From: Isoetes taiwanensis
Taxonomy: Eukaryota > Streptophyta > Lycopodiopsida > Isoetales > Isoetaceae
NCBI GenBank assembly: GCA_021234155.1
Contig: JAJEKV010000072.1
Coordinates: 5,123,620 to 5,187,619, forward strand
Length of the DNA: 64,000 nt
Direction: 5' to 3'
Program-made: the position numbers and the translations under genes
In this document: in pieces, positions 34,127-47,071 of the stretch
How the letters are laid out: the number at the start of each line of letters is the position of its first letter
Position numbering within the stretch: the first letter of the stretch is position 1
The notes under the pieces: generated by a model
Databases searched by the model: none
The model's input: only the letters and a program-made list of their open reading frames with translations
What the model was told of the DNA's origin: nothing

Positions 34127-35722
34127 ATGGCCTACCGTTACAATATTCCTGATGAACAATACCAGCAGGCATTAAGAACTGCTGACTTTATTGCTATCCA
34201 GATAGCACTGCCACAGCCTACATCCCCAGAAGATTATCAATACAAATTAGAGCAGATCGCTCTACTCTATGGTTTCCTACCTAGTAACGTCCAGCCACCA
34301 CCATTACCCAGAGATCCTCCACCTGCTCATCCACCACCACCTGAAAATCTGCCATTAGTTAATGGCAATCCAGAGCCTCTGATGGCAATGGAAACTGATA
34401 CTTCAACCAAAAAGGATAAGGCCCCTAAATGGTTGGAAAAAGTTGCTCTGCCATACTTCACTGGCGGAGTAGCTGTTAAGCCAATGCAGGTAATAAGTTT
34501 CCTGGGGATTTGGGAAAAGTTCTTTGAGAGAGTTAACGCCACTGAACAAGAGAAACTGCAAGCCATGGACACCTATCTGGATGAATAAGCTCAAGTTTGG
34601 TGGCAAGGTCGCAGATTGATGCAGCCTGAGGTTAACTCATGGACAGCTTTTCGTAGTGCATTTGAATCCCATTACTTGCCAGCAAACTATTACAGGATAT
34701 TGCAAAAAGAATGAGACCTTGTTAAACAGGATGACGGAGAAACGGTGTCCGAATATTACATGAAATTTAGCCATCTGGGTTTACAAGTTAGAAACCTGGG
34801 TGAACACGAACTTTTAAGAAAGTTTGTGAATGGGTTAAGAGAGGAAATATTTGCGGAGCTAGATCTCATTGAGCCAGTCAACATGGAAGATGCAATTAAG
34901 AAAGCAGGAGCTGCGGAACGAAAATTAAATCCCAAGACTCGTAAGTTAGTTATATGGGAAGGAGCGCCCTCTCGTGAGCAGAAAAGACAGAAGCGAGAAA
35001 AACTTGAAAATAGAAGAGATAAGAAAAATAAAAGGGGCCGTGAAGAGCGTAAGACCAGGTTCAATGGGAGGAATGGAAAACGCTCTAATAATGGACAGAA
35101 GGCCAAACAGGAACAGAGTAAAGGGCCAAATACTGGGTGTTACAATTGTGGAGGTCCGCATTATCAATCCAACTGCCCAAAGAATACATCTTCGACAGAT
35201 AAGAATGCTAAAAAGGTGGAGTTCAAAGAGCCGCCGCCTAAAGAAAGGCAAATTGCTCAATCACACCATGTAGAAGAAAGACCAGAAACTTCCAGGGAAG
35301 GGGAAGAAAGGAATAAAGGAATGCTGGCAACTATTGAACAAGAAAAAGGGAGACTGCAAATTGCATACTTGAAGAATTTGTCGGGAGACGATACAGGACT
35401 TCCAGAAGCATGGTTGTTTAAAATGAAAGGTTCAGTAAAAGGTTATGATGTGACTGTCTTGCTTGACGATGGTTCAACACATGATTTTATCTCGCAGGAC
35501 TTGGTGTATAAATTAGGATTACCTATTTGTGATTTGCAAGCGAAAATCACAGTTGTGCAGGGTTTGAAAGGTCCTAGGAATCAGTGTGATAAATATGTGG
35601 TAGCTCCTATCCAAATAGGGCAGCATTCAGAAGAAAGAGTTTTGATTATGGCCCCTCTAGGATCTATGGATGTGATATTGGGAATTGGTTGGCGAGAACA
35701 GTTTGATGCCCGACCTAGTTAG
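34127..35722 (+). pseudogene. Element B gag and protease
   Basis: One frame starts at ATG 34127 (MAYRYNIPDEQYQQALRT). It is broken by TAA near 34586 and TGA near 34712. It holds a capsid-like segment (VWWQGRRLMQPEVNSWTAF, VSEYYMKFSHLGLQVRN), a Lys/Arg-rich stretch, a CCHC-like knuckle CYNCGGPHYQSNC, and an aspartic protease with LLDDGSTHDFIS (active-site D; the usual form is LDSGSTHNFI). The frame ends in TAG at 35720, after which the same frame continues into RT. In intact relatives gag-pol is a single polyprotein. Confidence 0.82.
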
Positions 35723-35734
35723 CGGGAAAAGACA

Positions 35735-37267
35735 ATGACTATAATGGTTGAAGGGCAATCTATGAAGCTGCATACAGACTCCTCATCTCAAGCTGAACCC
35801 CTATTGACATACTCTGAAGCTAAAAAGTTAATACAGAGTGAAGTTGAGTCGTACTTTATTTACTTGAGAAACTCTGACCCACCATCACAGGTGCCTTCCG
35901 AGTTGTACAGTTTTCTCAGACAATTTGACGATCTCTTCAAGGATGAGGAAACTTTAGATTTACCTCCTCATCGTCCTGAAGATCATGCAATACAGTTGCA
36001 AGAAAATGCCACATCTCCAAACAGGCCTTATCGAGTCAGTTATTTCGAAAAATTAGAGCTTGAGAAACAGATAACAGAGATGTTAGACTGTCAGCTAATA
36101 GGGCCACGCTGTTCACCCTTTGGCACACGCGTCATTCTAATCAAAAAGAAAGATAAGGGATATCGGATGTGCGTGGATTATAGAGCTCTCAACAAGCTGA
36201 CTATTAAGGACAAATTTCCAGTACCTAGGGCTGACGATCTATTTGATAAATTACGAGGTGCCTGCATCTTTAGCAAAATTGATTTGAAATCAGGATATCA
36301 CCAAATCCGAACGAAGGAAGAAGACATTGGTAAGATAGCTTTCAGAATAACTTTTGGACATTATGAGTTTCGCGTAATGCCTTTTGGTCTGACCAATACT
36401 CTGGCAACCTTCTGCCGTCTCATGGGGAGAGTTTTAGCACCCGTACTAGGGAAAAGTGTTGTAGTCTTCTTTGATGATATACTTATATATAGTAGGACTA
36501 TTGAGGAGCACAAACAACACCTTCAACATGTTTTTGACCTTTTGAGGCAGAATAAGCTGTTTGTTAATGAGTCCAAGAGCAGGTTCTTTATGCAAGAAGT
36601 TGGATACTTAGGCCATATTATATCCAAAGAAGGCATACGGATGGATCCCAAAAAGATTAGGGTTATCATTGATTGGCCTCGGCCTGAAAATCTCAAGGAC
36701 TTACGTTCTTTTGTACAGCTATGCAGTTACTATCGAAGATTTGTGAAGGATTTTGCAAAAGTAACCCTTCCTCTTAGTAGGTTTTTAAAGAAAGATACCC
36801 CTTTTATTTGGAATCCAAAAGCCGAGGCAGCTTTCCGAACTCTGAAAGAGAACATGGCAATTGAACCGGTATTAGTATTGCCTGACTGTAATAAGCCTTT
36901 CACAGTCTGTTCCGACGCAAGTGGGAATGCTATTGGTGCAGTACTTATGCAAGATGGACATCCATTAGCTTATGTCAGCCGAATGCTCAAACCCTTGGAG
37001 CAAAAGTACAGTACCTATAAAAAAGAATTGATTGCTTTAGTTCATGCACTCAAGAAGTGGAGGCATTATCTTATGGGATCCAAGTTTGTGGCTCGTTTTG
37101 ATCAACAAAGCTTGAAACATATACAAACGCATGATATTATCAATGCGCGGCAATTGAAGCTCATTGACACTATAAAGGATTTTGAAGGAATGCAGCTTGA
37201 GTATAAGCCTGGGAAGGAGAACCAAGTTGCAGATGCATTAAGTCTGTCACTATCCAAGCCATATCTG
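35735..37267 (+). pseudogene. Element B reverse transcriptase and RNase H
   Basis: Five hundred open codons. RT blocks: YRMCVDYRALNKLTIKDKFP, FSKIDLKSGYHQI, FRVMPFGLTN, catalytic VVFFDDILIYS, and GYLGHIIS. The connection and RNase H follow: FTVCSDASGNAIGAVLMQDG, YSTYKKELIALVHALKKWRH, and FDQQSLKHI (the family usually has TDHQSL). It converts element RNA to DNA with the tRNA-iMet primer. A 1-nt shift near 37245 separates it from integrase. Confidence 0.9.
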
Positions 37268-37284
37268 TAGCAAAATTTGTTGAT

Positions 37285-38365
37285 TTGGATCCAATGAAAG
37301 AAGAATATGTGAACGACCCCTCCTTTGCTGCTCCATATGCACAGGTACAAAAGGAGGGAAGAAACCTTTTGGCAGAGTATAGAATCCATAATAATGGGAT
37401 CTTATTCTACCGGAATCGTACTTGTGTTACACAAGCATATAGGTTGAAAGTGATACAGGAATGTCATGAACCTCCTTATTCGGGACATAGAGGAACTCAA
37501 GCCACTTTGGCAACTGTGAAACGACGTTTTTTTTGGCCAAAACTTGAAAGGGATGTAAGAAAGTATGTTGAAGCATGCCTTGTTTGTCAACAAATAAAGG
37601 CTTCAACTGGTAAGCCTGCCAGATTAGTTCAACCCTTGTCTATTCCAGAAAAACCATGGAAGCATATTACCATAGATTTTATTCAAGGGTTACCAAAGAC
37701 CATCCACAAGAATGATCAAATTTGGACAGTGGTAGACAGATTGTCTAAACAGGTTCATTTTATTCCCTGTAAATCCAGCATGACTGCGCCACAGGCAAGC
37801 AAGATTTTCTTAAAGAAAATATTTAAGATCCATGGAATGCCAGATGCAATCATAACAGATTGGGATCCCCTATTCTGTAGCAGATTTTGGGCTGAACTTA
37901 TGAAAAATTTAGGCACGACTCTAAAGTTTTCCACCGCTTATCATCCCCAGACGGATGGCCAGTCTGAAGTGGTAAACCGAGTTATTGAAGATATGCTGAG
38001 AGTTTATGTTGCAGAAAGACAAAGCCAGTGGGAGGAATACCTTTATCTTTTAGAGTTTGTTTATAATAACATTGTGCACTCAGTTACCCAAAGAACTCCT
38101 TTTGAAATAGTATATAGATATTCCTTGGAGTCCCCAATTGCAAAACTAGGGGGAGAAGTACCTGCTTCCGATGAAGCCGCTACAGATTTTGCAGATATCT
38201 TACGGGAGGTAAAGGCACAAATCCAGAAAAGCCAGGAATTAATGGCTTCCAAGCTTGCAAAGAAACGAAAAAAGGTTGTTTACAAAAAAGATCAATGGGT
38301 CTGGATTCATCTTCCCAAAAAGCGTCTGCGGAAGATGGGTAACCGGTATGTAAAACTGGCACCTA
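37285..38365 (+). pseudogene. Element B integrase (5' part, split by L1)
   Basis: The zinc-binding region has SGHRGTQATL and CLVCQQIKA (HHCC). The catalytic core has WKHITIDFIQGLP, then DAIITDWDPLFCSRFW and FSTAYHPQTDGQSEVVNRVI (D,D-35-E), and the following GPY/F-type segment is cut at the codons KLAP by L1 element C. Beyond the L1 the sequence RYYGPFQVDDKV resumes exactly in frame at 46358. Confidence 0.9.
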
Positions 38366-39220
38366 AAATCTTGGCCTAATCTTGCCCATTTTGTCTTTTA
38401 CCTCCAAATTCGGTTTGAACTGGTTTCTTGGCAATTCTCTGCGAGAAATTGCTTGATCTGCCCGGATTGAACCTCAATTTCCTCTGGATCGTGAGCTAGC
38501 CTTGTAGGGGCTAGCATTTCTTTGAAATTAGAATGCAAAGATCTATCCATAGATACCTGAATCTTTGCAATTCTTAAACATGAGCACAGACTTACTTGTG
38601 GTTTTCTTGTTGGCCATTCCTCTGATCAGTGGAATTCATTGATCTTCAGAGGCTTTTTTCCTCACAATTCTTTCCAACCCGAAAGCTCCTTTGTCCCAGG
38701 ATGTGAAGACTTTGAAATACAGACAATTGATTCCTGGCTAGAGGAGTTTCTTGGTTCCAAGAATATTGAAGCAACAGCTACCATTAGAGCTTACAGTGAT
38801 CAATTCGAGTCCAAAATTACCATCAAGCTGGAAGTTGAATTGGGCGATTTCTCTGAAATTTAAAGGGAAACTCTTTCTTAACTTCGACAATTCTGGCTTT
38901 GTAGACTTATCTTGCCTTTTTTGCTGATAGATAGGTTCCTGTCTTACCATTGTCCTAAACTTTCTATTCATTCTTCCCTTTTTTTCTTTTCCCGAGCTCC
39001 TCTCTTTTCAAATTGTCCTTTGTTGTTTTCTCCTGCTCTTTCTTATATAGAAAATAAAAATTATATTAGCCCTAAATTTTTGCCTTTTCTTCACTCTTTC
39101 TCTGCTTTGTCGCATGGAGATCGATCTGTGGTCCTCAAAAAGTTAAGCTCTTTCCATAACAATCCAGAAGAAATTATTCTCTTTGGCAATTTCGCTAACC
39201 TTGCAGATCAAAATCAGGTC

Positions 39221-41595
39221 ATGGATCCTAAAACATTCAAAACTCCTGTTTGGGATAATTTCTCGAAAGATCCTGAAATGTGGGGCCGAGTTCCTGTTCT
39301 TGATCCAGCTACCCAAGTCCCTTTACCTTATGGGGTCCCAAAACCAACTGCTGAGATCTTGCCAGATGACCACTATGATGCTGCCTTGAAGGAACTCCGT
39401 CCAATTGAAGGGAGCAAGCAAAAGATCTACCATGGTATTTCCCTTGATCTTCCTTCTGTTCATTCTAAAATTGCTTCTCTCAAGGATACAGCTGTTCTCA
39501 TTAAGATCTCTAGGTCTGGCATTCAGTTAGACAAGCTCTGGTCATTTTGTCTAAATCTCCAGAAGGGAGTTCTTATAAATGCTATGTACTGGCTAACCTA
39601 TCCCAACATCATGGTAGAATGTGGCAACCAGAGGACTGCAAATTATCTCCTTAAGCTTGGTTCCCAGAGTTATGAGTCATATCAACTCTCCTTCCTAAAA
39701 TGGGACCCCAAACTCAACTCTGAGGGTATAGATAATTTGTATGTGGCCTCCACTACTTTGCAAGGCTTAAATCCTATTTATTGGACTGAAGATTGCCTCA
39801 AACTTCTATTCAACTCAATTGGACATTATATTTGCACTGAATTTTCTCCCTCGAGATCCCCAAGAGCTTTCATCCAGTTAGATCTCTCCAAATCTATCCC
39901 TACATCCATTCCCTTCTCTGATGCCTTTGGCCAATCCACCTATCTATCTCTGAGATGGTCAGGATTACCTCCACATTGTCAGAATTGTTTGAAGAGACAT
40001 TTCTGGTACACTGATTGTCCACAAAAGGAAGCAGATGTGGGCAAAGTTGTGCCAGGCCAACAGATTTGTGCTCCAAATTTTAATAATGGCCATGTAGAAG
40101 GAGTCAATGAAATGCAGGTTCCAGAGAAGTCAGTCAACAAGTCAGTCAACTCGTGTTTGACTTATCAAGATAAGGACCAAAGTCAAAAGTTCCAATGGAA
40201 TAGAGTAAATGGCAGTACCAGGAGAATCAGAAATCAACAAATGAAAAGAATGGAAAAGTGTCCCCAAAAAATGTTCAACAATAGTAAAGGTTTCCAATAT
40301 TCCAAAGGATTTCAGGATTCAGGGGTAAAAGTCCTGCAGAATCATGAAAATGTCAAAGATAAGGGCAAAGCACCAATTCAACATAATGAATTGCAGATAG
40401 AGAAATTCCATGACTTTTAAATCAGGTCATGGCTGGAACCAATGAAAATTGCATGCTCCAGCCTCAGAAGTCAGCTGATCACTTTGGTCTTCCAAAAGAT
40501 AAGAGTGTTCCACTGATTATTAAAAGTCATACCTCTCAGCATCCAGCCATCCTTAAAGGCTTGAAAATATGTGACAAAATTATGGTAGGGAATTTTGGAA
40601 ATGGCAAACATTTTGAGCTAAAGATACCTACTTCAACAAATAACTCTGACTTGGGAAGGGCTTCTAAAATATTGACTACTGCCATGGATAAAGTTCCTAC
40701 AAGCAACTCAAAGGGCATCTCCAAATCTATTAATCCAGTTTCTTCTACATCAGTAAATCAAGAAAAGGTTGCTAATGACTTTGTTTCATTAGCTCCTCCC
40801 AAATTCTAGGAGCCTATTCAAGAAGATCCTTTTGACAACATGGTGGACAAAATTGATTGCTCCAATCAATTTCGTGTACTACTAGTTTAAATGTAGATCA
40901 AAGAGTCGATTTATTCTTGAGCAACAATTCTAGCCTCCACATCATGGACATTCCCTCCACTCCTTCAGAAAATTGCTCCCTTCTCCATCCAAACCATCCT
41001 AATCCCTTAATCGACTTGAATACCTTGTCATGTCATTCCCCTATAGTCACCTCCCCAGTCTCCAAGGAAATTGCAGAACAACTTGCCTCTCTCGCAAAGT
41101 GGTGCGTTAGGCGATCCCATATATACTGAGCACTTGGCAGCTGGTGAGACAACATCTATAAACAAAGACAATGAGGAACAAGTGGTGGTAGAGACTCCAG
41201 ACCAGGGGCTGTTGGCAGTTGAGGATGTTACTGCAGATGTCAGATTTGGATGTATACTTTCTCATGACTCGAGCACTCCACTAAGTTGCAACAATGAAGG
41301 CATATGTAAAAGGCAAGTACCTCTCTCTGATAGTTCTAATCTAGATGTTATTAAAGATAATCCTTCAAACCTATTTGAATTCATACCTGGTGGTTGTTCT
41401 GATAATGAGTTTGATAGTGATAAAGAAAACTGGGGGAAGGAATCTTTTTTAGCAGATAATTCTTTGACTAATAATGCCAAGAATAAATCCAAGTCAAAAT
41501 TGAAAAAAGATCTTGCCAAGCCTGATATCTCCTCTTATCTTCATAAAACAGCTGCTGGCAACACTAGGAGTAAAAAGAATAAGAGAAATAGATAA
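39221..41595 (+). pseudogene. L1 element C ORF1 (DUF4283 RNA-binding protein)
   Basis: ATG 39221 (MDPKTFKTPVWDNFSKDPE) is a better start than the first Met of the frame at 38912, whose upstream translation is low-complexity. DUF4283 spans about HGISLDLPSVHSKIASLKDT to SLRWSGLPPHC, followed by a zinc-knuckle-like CQNCLKRHFWYTDC. The frame stops at 40420. Continuing Ser/Asn-rich tail sequence is found in other frames (40429-40809, 41071-41595), ending with a basic stretch just before ORF2. ORF1p packages L1 RNA. Confidence 0.8.
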
Positions 41596-41634
41596 CTATC
41601 TGGTCCTTTCCATTTGTCACCTCTTATCTTTCTA

Positions 41635-44600
41635 ATGAAGATAATGACATGGAATGTTAGGGGGATAAAAGGCCCCATCAAGAGAAGAAGAGTAATTTCT
41701 CAACTTAGACACTACAAGGCTGACCTCATTCTGCTTCAAGAAACCAAGCTCCCTAAATTTGAGAGCTCTAGTCTGGCTGATTGGATTTTCCCAAGTGCTT
41801 CTTCTATTTGGATAGAATCCTCTGGCACATGTGGGGGGCTCATCATGATTTGGAAATCTTTGACTCATGCCTCCTTTTATAATAGTCCCAGTAAATGTTG
41901 GCAGGCTGTAGTTTTCTCTTTCAACAATTCTAGTTTTGGTGTTCTCAACATCTACGCTCCAACATGTCCTAAAGATAGAGAATTATTATGGCCAGAAATT
42001 AATCATTGGATTTCCTCCCAACCTGCTATTGATTGGATTGTATCTGGGGATTTTAATAATACCCCTAATTGGGATATGAAATTAGGGAACATAATAAATA
42101 TGTCTACCACAGAGAGAGTTAACTGGAATTCCCTGATCTCTGACTCTAATTTGATTCATGTTCCCTCTTCAACTGCCATCTACACTTGGTCAAACAAGCA
42201 AAAAAACTCAAATAGAGTATTTTGTGCTCTCGACAGGTTTTATGTCTCAAATTCTTCCAATTCTTTTTGGGATAACTGTTATGTGGTCAGTGATGAATCC
42301 ATCTCTATCTCTGATCACCAGCCTCAATTCCTCCACACTAAACATCTTCTGAATCTTCCAAGAGAGGGTAATATTCCTTTCAAATTTAATTGCTCCCTCC
42401 TTCAAAATGATAAATTCTGTCAAGAGTTCAAAACTTTCTATCTCTCTATGCAAAACAGGCTTGATGCTAATCTGTGCTCCAGTGGTCATCATTCTATGAA
42501 AGCATTCTATTCCAAGATCAAGCAAGTTAAAACTTGGATCAAGAACTGGTCTCAAGCAATTTTTAAAGAGAAAATCAGGCAGAAAGATTGCTATCTTGAA
42601 CAAATGAGGAAAATTAGAGCTCTGCTCCATTCCCAACCCTATGACATTAATCTTCAAATTGGGGAAGAAGTTCTGGAAAAGAAAATAAAATCAATTGAGG
42701 AAATGGAGGCCAAGAGTTTTGCAATCAAATGCAAAATTAAATTCAACAAGGAAATGGATTTGGGGAGTTCAAAATTCTTTTACAGAACTACTAGAAACAG
42801 GCTTCTCAATAATTCCATCATTCAAGTTTCATCTGACAATGGTTCAAATATTGATGCTCCCAAAGAATTTTACTTGCAATTCTGGGATATTCTTAAGGAT
42901 GATATCATTAAATTGGTCTATGGCTTCTGGAGATCTGGGCATCTTCACTCCTCAATTTCTGTTGGTTTCATCACCCTTGTCCCTAAGGTAGATAGGCCTT
43001 TATCTTTCCCTGATTGGAGGCCAATCTCTTTGACCAACTCCACCTACAAGATTTGTGCCAAACTAATTGCCAACAGGATCAAGCCTTTTCTTCAAGATAA
43101 AATAAATATTAAGCAGTCTGCTTTCTTGCCCAATAGATTTATCTTGGATAACTATATTGTGGCCATGGAGGGGTTACATTGGAATAGGTTCTCTGGCCAA
43201 AATTGTGTGCTTTTAAAGCTAGATTTTAAAAGAGCCTTTGATTCTGTAAATTGAGATTTCCTAAAATTTGCATTGGAGAAAATTGGCTTCAATTCCAAGA
43301 TAATATCCTTGATTCTTGGATTAAATTCCATGGCAAATTCAGCTGTCTTAATTAATGGTTCTACAAAATTCTTTCAATTCGCTCGGGGAGTTAGACAGGG
43401 GTGTCCTCTTGCCCCTTACCTTTTTCTGGTTGTTGCTGAGATGCTCACTAAGGCAGTGGATTTTCATCAGGATTGTGGTAATTTGCAAGGTCTAATTTTA
43501 CCTGATAATAACGGTTCTCTTATCTTATCCCAGTATGCAGATGATACCTTTGCTTTCTTAGACTCTAATCCTGATAATATTGCCAAGTTCTTAAACATCA
43601 TTGATCTATTTTCTGCAGCCTCTGGAATTTATTTAAATATTGCCAAAAGTGTTATTGTAGGTGACTCTACAGAGAATTCCCTCTATGGCATTAAGGTTTT
43701 AAATGCTTTACAAGCAACTAAGCTGCTTGGGATGCCCTTATCCCTAAATCCTAATATTAAGGGGCTCTGGGGTCCAATTCTTCAAAAGATCAAGAGAAAG
43801 TTTAATACCTTCAGAAATTCTTTATCTATGGCAGGCAAAACACTTATTGCAAACTCGGTCCTTGGTGCATCTCACATCTATTTCTCATCAGCTCTTGTTG
43901 CTCCAAAATCAGTTTACAATGAGCTGGAGAAATCTATCCGAAATTTCATATGGGGAGGTTCTCATTCTGTTAACTGGGATACTGTCACTAGGTCCAAGTC
44001 AAATGGTGGTTTGGGCTGCAAAAATCTATATCTGCAAGCTTGTGCCTTGGCAGGTAAATTCATCTGGAGAACTCTGACTGGTAGCAATTCTATGGCATCA
44101 ATCTTCATTAGATATTGGATTCAGAGGTCATATCTTGATGGCCATCCATCTGTGCAGCATTGTTTACCTGAATCAGCCCTCAATACATTGCATCCTGGCA
44201 AAAATACTTCCCCTTTGATGCAAAACATGATCAAGGCTTGGAACATGGTGCAAGGAAGCTTTGATACATTCGACATTCATGATCTTCATATGCACTCTTC
44301 TCTATTCTGGTCTCCCCCATTCAAAGATTGTGCTGATAATATCCCTGCTCTGAGACATCCTAAGATTTATAGGAAATGGTTATCTCATGGTATCTCCCAC
44401 ATAAAGGATTTATATAGGAATGATCACATTATTTCTTGGACCAATCTTAGAAGGATTATTCATGGTACTTCCAGTGACAAAGCCTTGTACCTTCACTTCA
44501 AAAGTATCTTATCTCAAGCAGTGAGCGACAAACTTTATACAGAAAAAGGTAAATTTCCTACATAATTTAAGCTAGCAGGAAGCATTAAGCAAAAAACTAG

Positions 44601-45442
44601 TTTCCAGCCGGAAAATGTGAAGAATTCCATGGTTTTTTACCGGAAAACTTCCTGAGGATTTTTTTTTTATATCGGAAATTCTTGATTTCAACAGGTAGGC
44701 TGCAAGGGTTCCCCGGAATTTGTCGTTCACTGATCTCAAGCTACCAATCTGATTGGCAATGCTTGTGGGGCTGTTTTAAAAATTAATGGCCATAACAAAT
44801 ATAAAGTAAGTTCTGTTTATGCCATTCTCAATCACAGAGAAAACTCTGCCAAAGCTAAACTCAAGTGGTCTATTTCTGATGATGAATGCAAAATTCTTTA
44901 TAGAAATATCTGGTGCTCTTATTGTCCCCCTAAGGTTAATTTCTTTATTTGGTTGATTGCACAGAAAAGTCTGCCTAACCTTGTCTCCCTTTCTCAGAGA
45001 ATTTCCACTGTGCTCCCAGCTTGCCAATCTAATTGCTCTCATGATGAAACATTGCAGCATATCTTTGACTGTCCTAAAATTGCTGATTTTTGGTCATGGT
45101 TTTATTGTAAATTTAATCATCATTTCTCTGCTCGAAACCATGGGGACCTGCTTAAGCAAATCCAAAACAATGATGCTTCCTTCTTCCTTCACTGCCCTTT
45201 GGAACATCTGGAAGGCAAGAAATAGGATAGTGCATGGTAAGAAAAATGTCTCTGTCTTCTGGATTAAAATGAACTTCCAGCTAGACTTGGAAAGTTATGT
45301 GACTGCTCACAAAAAAAAAAATGAAGACAATTATGATAGGAAATGGGACTCTATTGGTAACTTCTCAGGTTTTTTCAATTTTTTCACTTCTTATCTCCAT
45401 GTCATCAATTCTAATGCTCGTTTTTCTGATGGATCTTGCTAG
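41635..45442 (+). pseudogene. L1 element C ORF2 (endonuclease, reverse transcriptase, zf-RVT)
   Basis: The endonuclease starts MKIMTWNVRGIKGP and keeps LILLQETKL, SGDFNNTPNWDMK and SDHQP. A deletion near 42860-42870 removes the usual KAPGPDG segment just before the RT. RT blocks: WRPISLTNSTYKICAKLIAN, SAFLPNRFILDN, LDFKRAFDSVN, TGA at 43252 (expected TGG), GVRQGCPLAPYLF, QYADDTFAFL. A further frameshifted stretch, 44570-45240, has the zf-RVT domain (VNFFIWLIAQKSLPN, C-x-H-x5-C with HIFDCP), and another shift follows near 45200 (WNIWKARNRIVHGK). It cannot make active protein. Confidence 0.85.
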
Positions 45443-46349
45443 ATTACCTGGAGTTCCTGAAAGGGGAAGGCAAGAACAAGTTTGATACCATGCTCACATA
45501 TCATGAAGCTACATTATACTGCAACAATTCAGGGGTATCAAATCTAGTGCCACCAGGGCCAAATGCATCATTGGATGAGATTAAGCTGTACAATGTGAGA
45601 AGCAATAGCAATGAGTCATCATGGGCCAGAATTTATTGCAGGAAAGTAGTACAGGTGTATTGTATGTACAGTTTTCTGTTCATGTACCATTATTCACTGA
45701 CAGATAGGCAGCTGAGTAGATATAGGGAATTGTACTAATCACACAAGATGTTGGCAGACCTTTATGGTACACTACTGCTTCTGATGGATAAGCAAGATAT
45801 TCACCAACTGCTAATGGAAAATGGATCTGAATTCAACAGCTACAGGTTTGGGACAGACTCGGGTTTCTATCGGGTCTACAATGCCATATTTGATCAGATC
45901 ATGCAATCACCATCACCTTAGCCATCATCTTTTACCACTCTTTATTAGCCTGATCTAAAACGTGTTTCCATTTCATATTTGCTACTGCTCAGTAATTAAT
46001 CTTCCTCTTGTCTAACATTTTGCTCAAGCACTTGGAAAGAATTTTGTCATTGCAGGATTTTTGGGATCGACTGTTCATGATTGATGCTGCTCTCAGGCTT
46101 ATATATCAGCTCCTTCAATAGGGGCATGGCAGAATTTATTACCTTTCCTTATGCAATATCTTGCTACTTCAAGCAGGGTTCTATCTGGCTCATTTGAATA
46201 ACTTTACACTGTTACTTTTTTTATATAATTGATGCTGTTATGATGGAACTAATGAGAACAACACTCTCATTAGTAACATTTATGTATGACTTTTATTAAT
46301 TAATGGAAAAAAATACCTCTTACCTTCAAAAAAAAAAAAAAAAAAAAAC
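45443..46349 (+). other. L1 element C 3' region and poly(A)
   Basis: It holds a 100-codon open frame at 45436-45738 without recognised domains, then AT-rich 3' UTR and poly(A) at 46328-46348. Confidence 0.7.
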
Positions 46350-46357
46350 GGCACCTA

Positions 46358-46733
46358 GGTATTATGGTCCATTCCAAGTTGACGACAAAGTCAGTGAGAA
46401 TGCTTATCGTTTACATTTATATAGGAAGTGGACTAACTTGCATCCAGTTTTTAACGTGGGAATACTGAAACCCTATAAGGGAAGTGAAATTCTCCTGAGA
46501 TTTTGTAGAGAATGGAGCAATCAGAACCTCCCAATATCAAGGGTGATGAAGAGGTGCTGGAACCGGAGAAAATATTGACACACCAAGATAAGGAGACTGG
46601 GAGTTCTTCCTATCGAAGGTATCTTGTGAAATTTAAATTTCATCCATCTACTGATGCGGTATGGTATTCTAAGATTCAATTAAAAGAATATGGCTCCTTG
46701 GTGGAAGAATACGAAAGAACTTTGCAAGAATAA
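46358..46733 (+). pseudogene. Element B integrase C-terminus and chromodomain-like end
   Basis: Resumes with RYYGPFQVDDKVSENAYRLH and HPVFNVGILKPYKG (the GPY/F module and the conserved 'HPVFHVSxLK' block). After a shift near 46510, EEVLEPEKILTHQD and YRRYLVKFKFHPSTDAVW follow, a chromodomain-like segment in which the aromatic positions are only partly kept. The chromodomain in such elements steers integration to heterochromatin. It ends at TAA 46731. Confidence 0.75.
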
Positions 46734-47058
46734 TGGCAAAGTCAAGACCCTTAAACTTTATATTTGGAATTTCATACTATTAAAATTGCAATTGCTTTAT
46801 TTAAATATCTAAGTATTACTATGTATAGTATTACTAAATTCTTTACTAACGATTGTAAAGATATTAAGTCCTCTCACTGACTTGAGGCCATCCTTAACTG
46901 AAAAGGAATGAAAGCCCTCTAACGGAACTGAGGCCATTTCTACTGAACTGAAATGAGAAGTCTATAACCTCTAAATGAACTGGGCTATAGAGTTAAACAT
47001 CCTTAACGGAACTAGGATGAACAATTTTTCCTCGAGACTAACGCGGACATTTAGTCTC

Positions 47059-47070
47059 GGGAGGGAAGGA
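47059..47070 (+). promoter_or_regulatory. Element B polypurine tract
   Basis: GGGAGGGAAGGA immediately precedes the 3' LTR and serves as plus-strand primer in this class. Confidence 0.8.
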
Positions 47071-47071
47071 T

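Larger units (their letters stand above)
38366..46349 (+). mobile_element. Element C: L1-type LINE nested in element B
   Basis: A 7984-bp insertion with an 8-bp target duplication GGCACCTA (38358-38365 and 46350-46357) and a 3' poly(A) of about 21 nt (46328-46348). The order is 5' UTR, ORF1 with DUF4283, ORF2 with endonuclease, RT and zf-RVT, and 3' UTR of about 0.9 kb. It is nearly full length, but the ORFs are broken by shifts, a TGA and an internal deletion. It is the youngest of the three nested insertions by position. Confidence 0.93.

Noticed and set aside
45436-45738. 100-codon frame in the L1 3' region as an RNase H domain
   Set aside because: No DEDD-type motif is visible; left as unrecognised 3' sequence.
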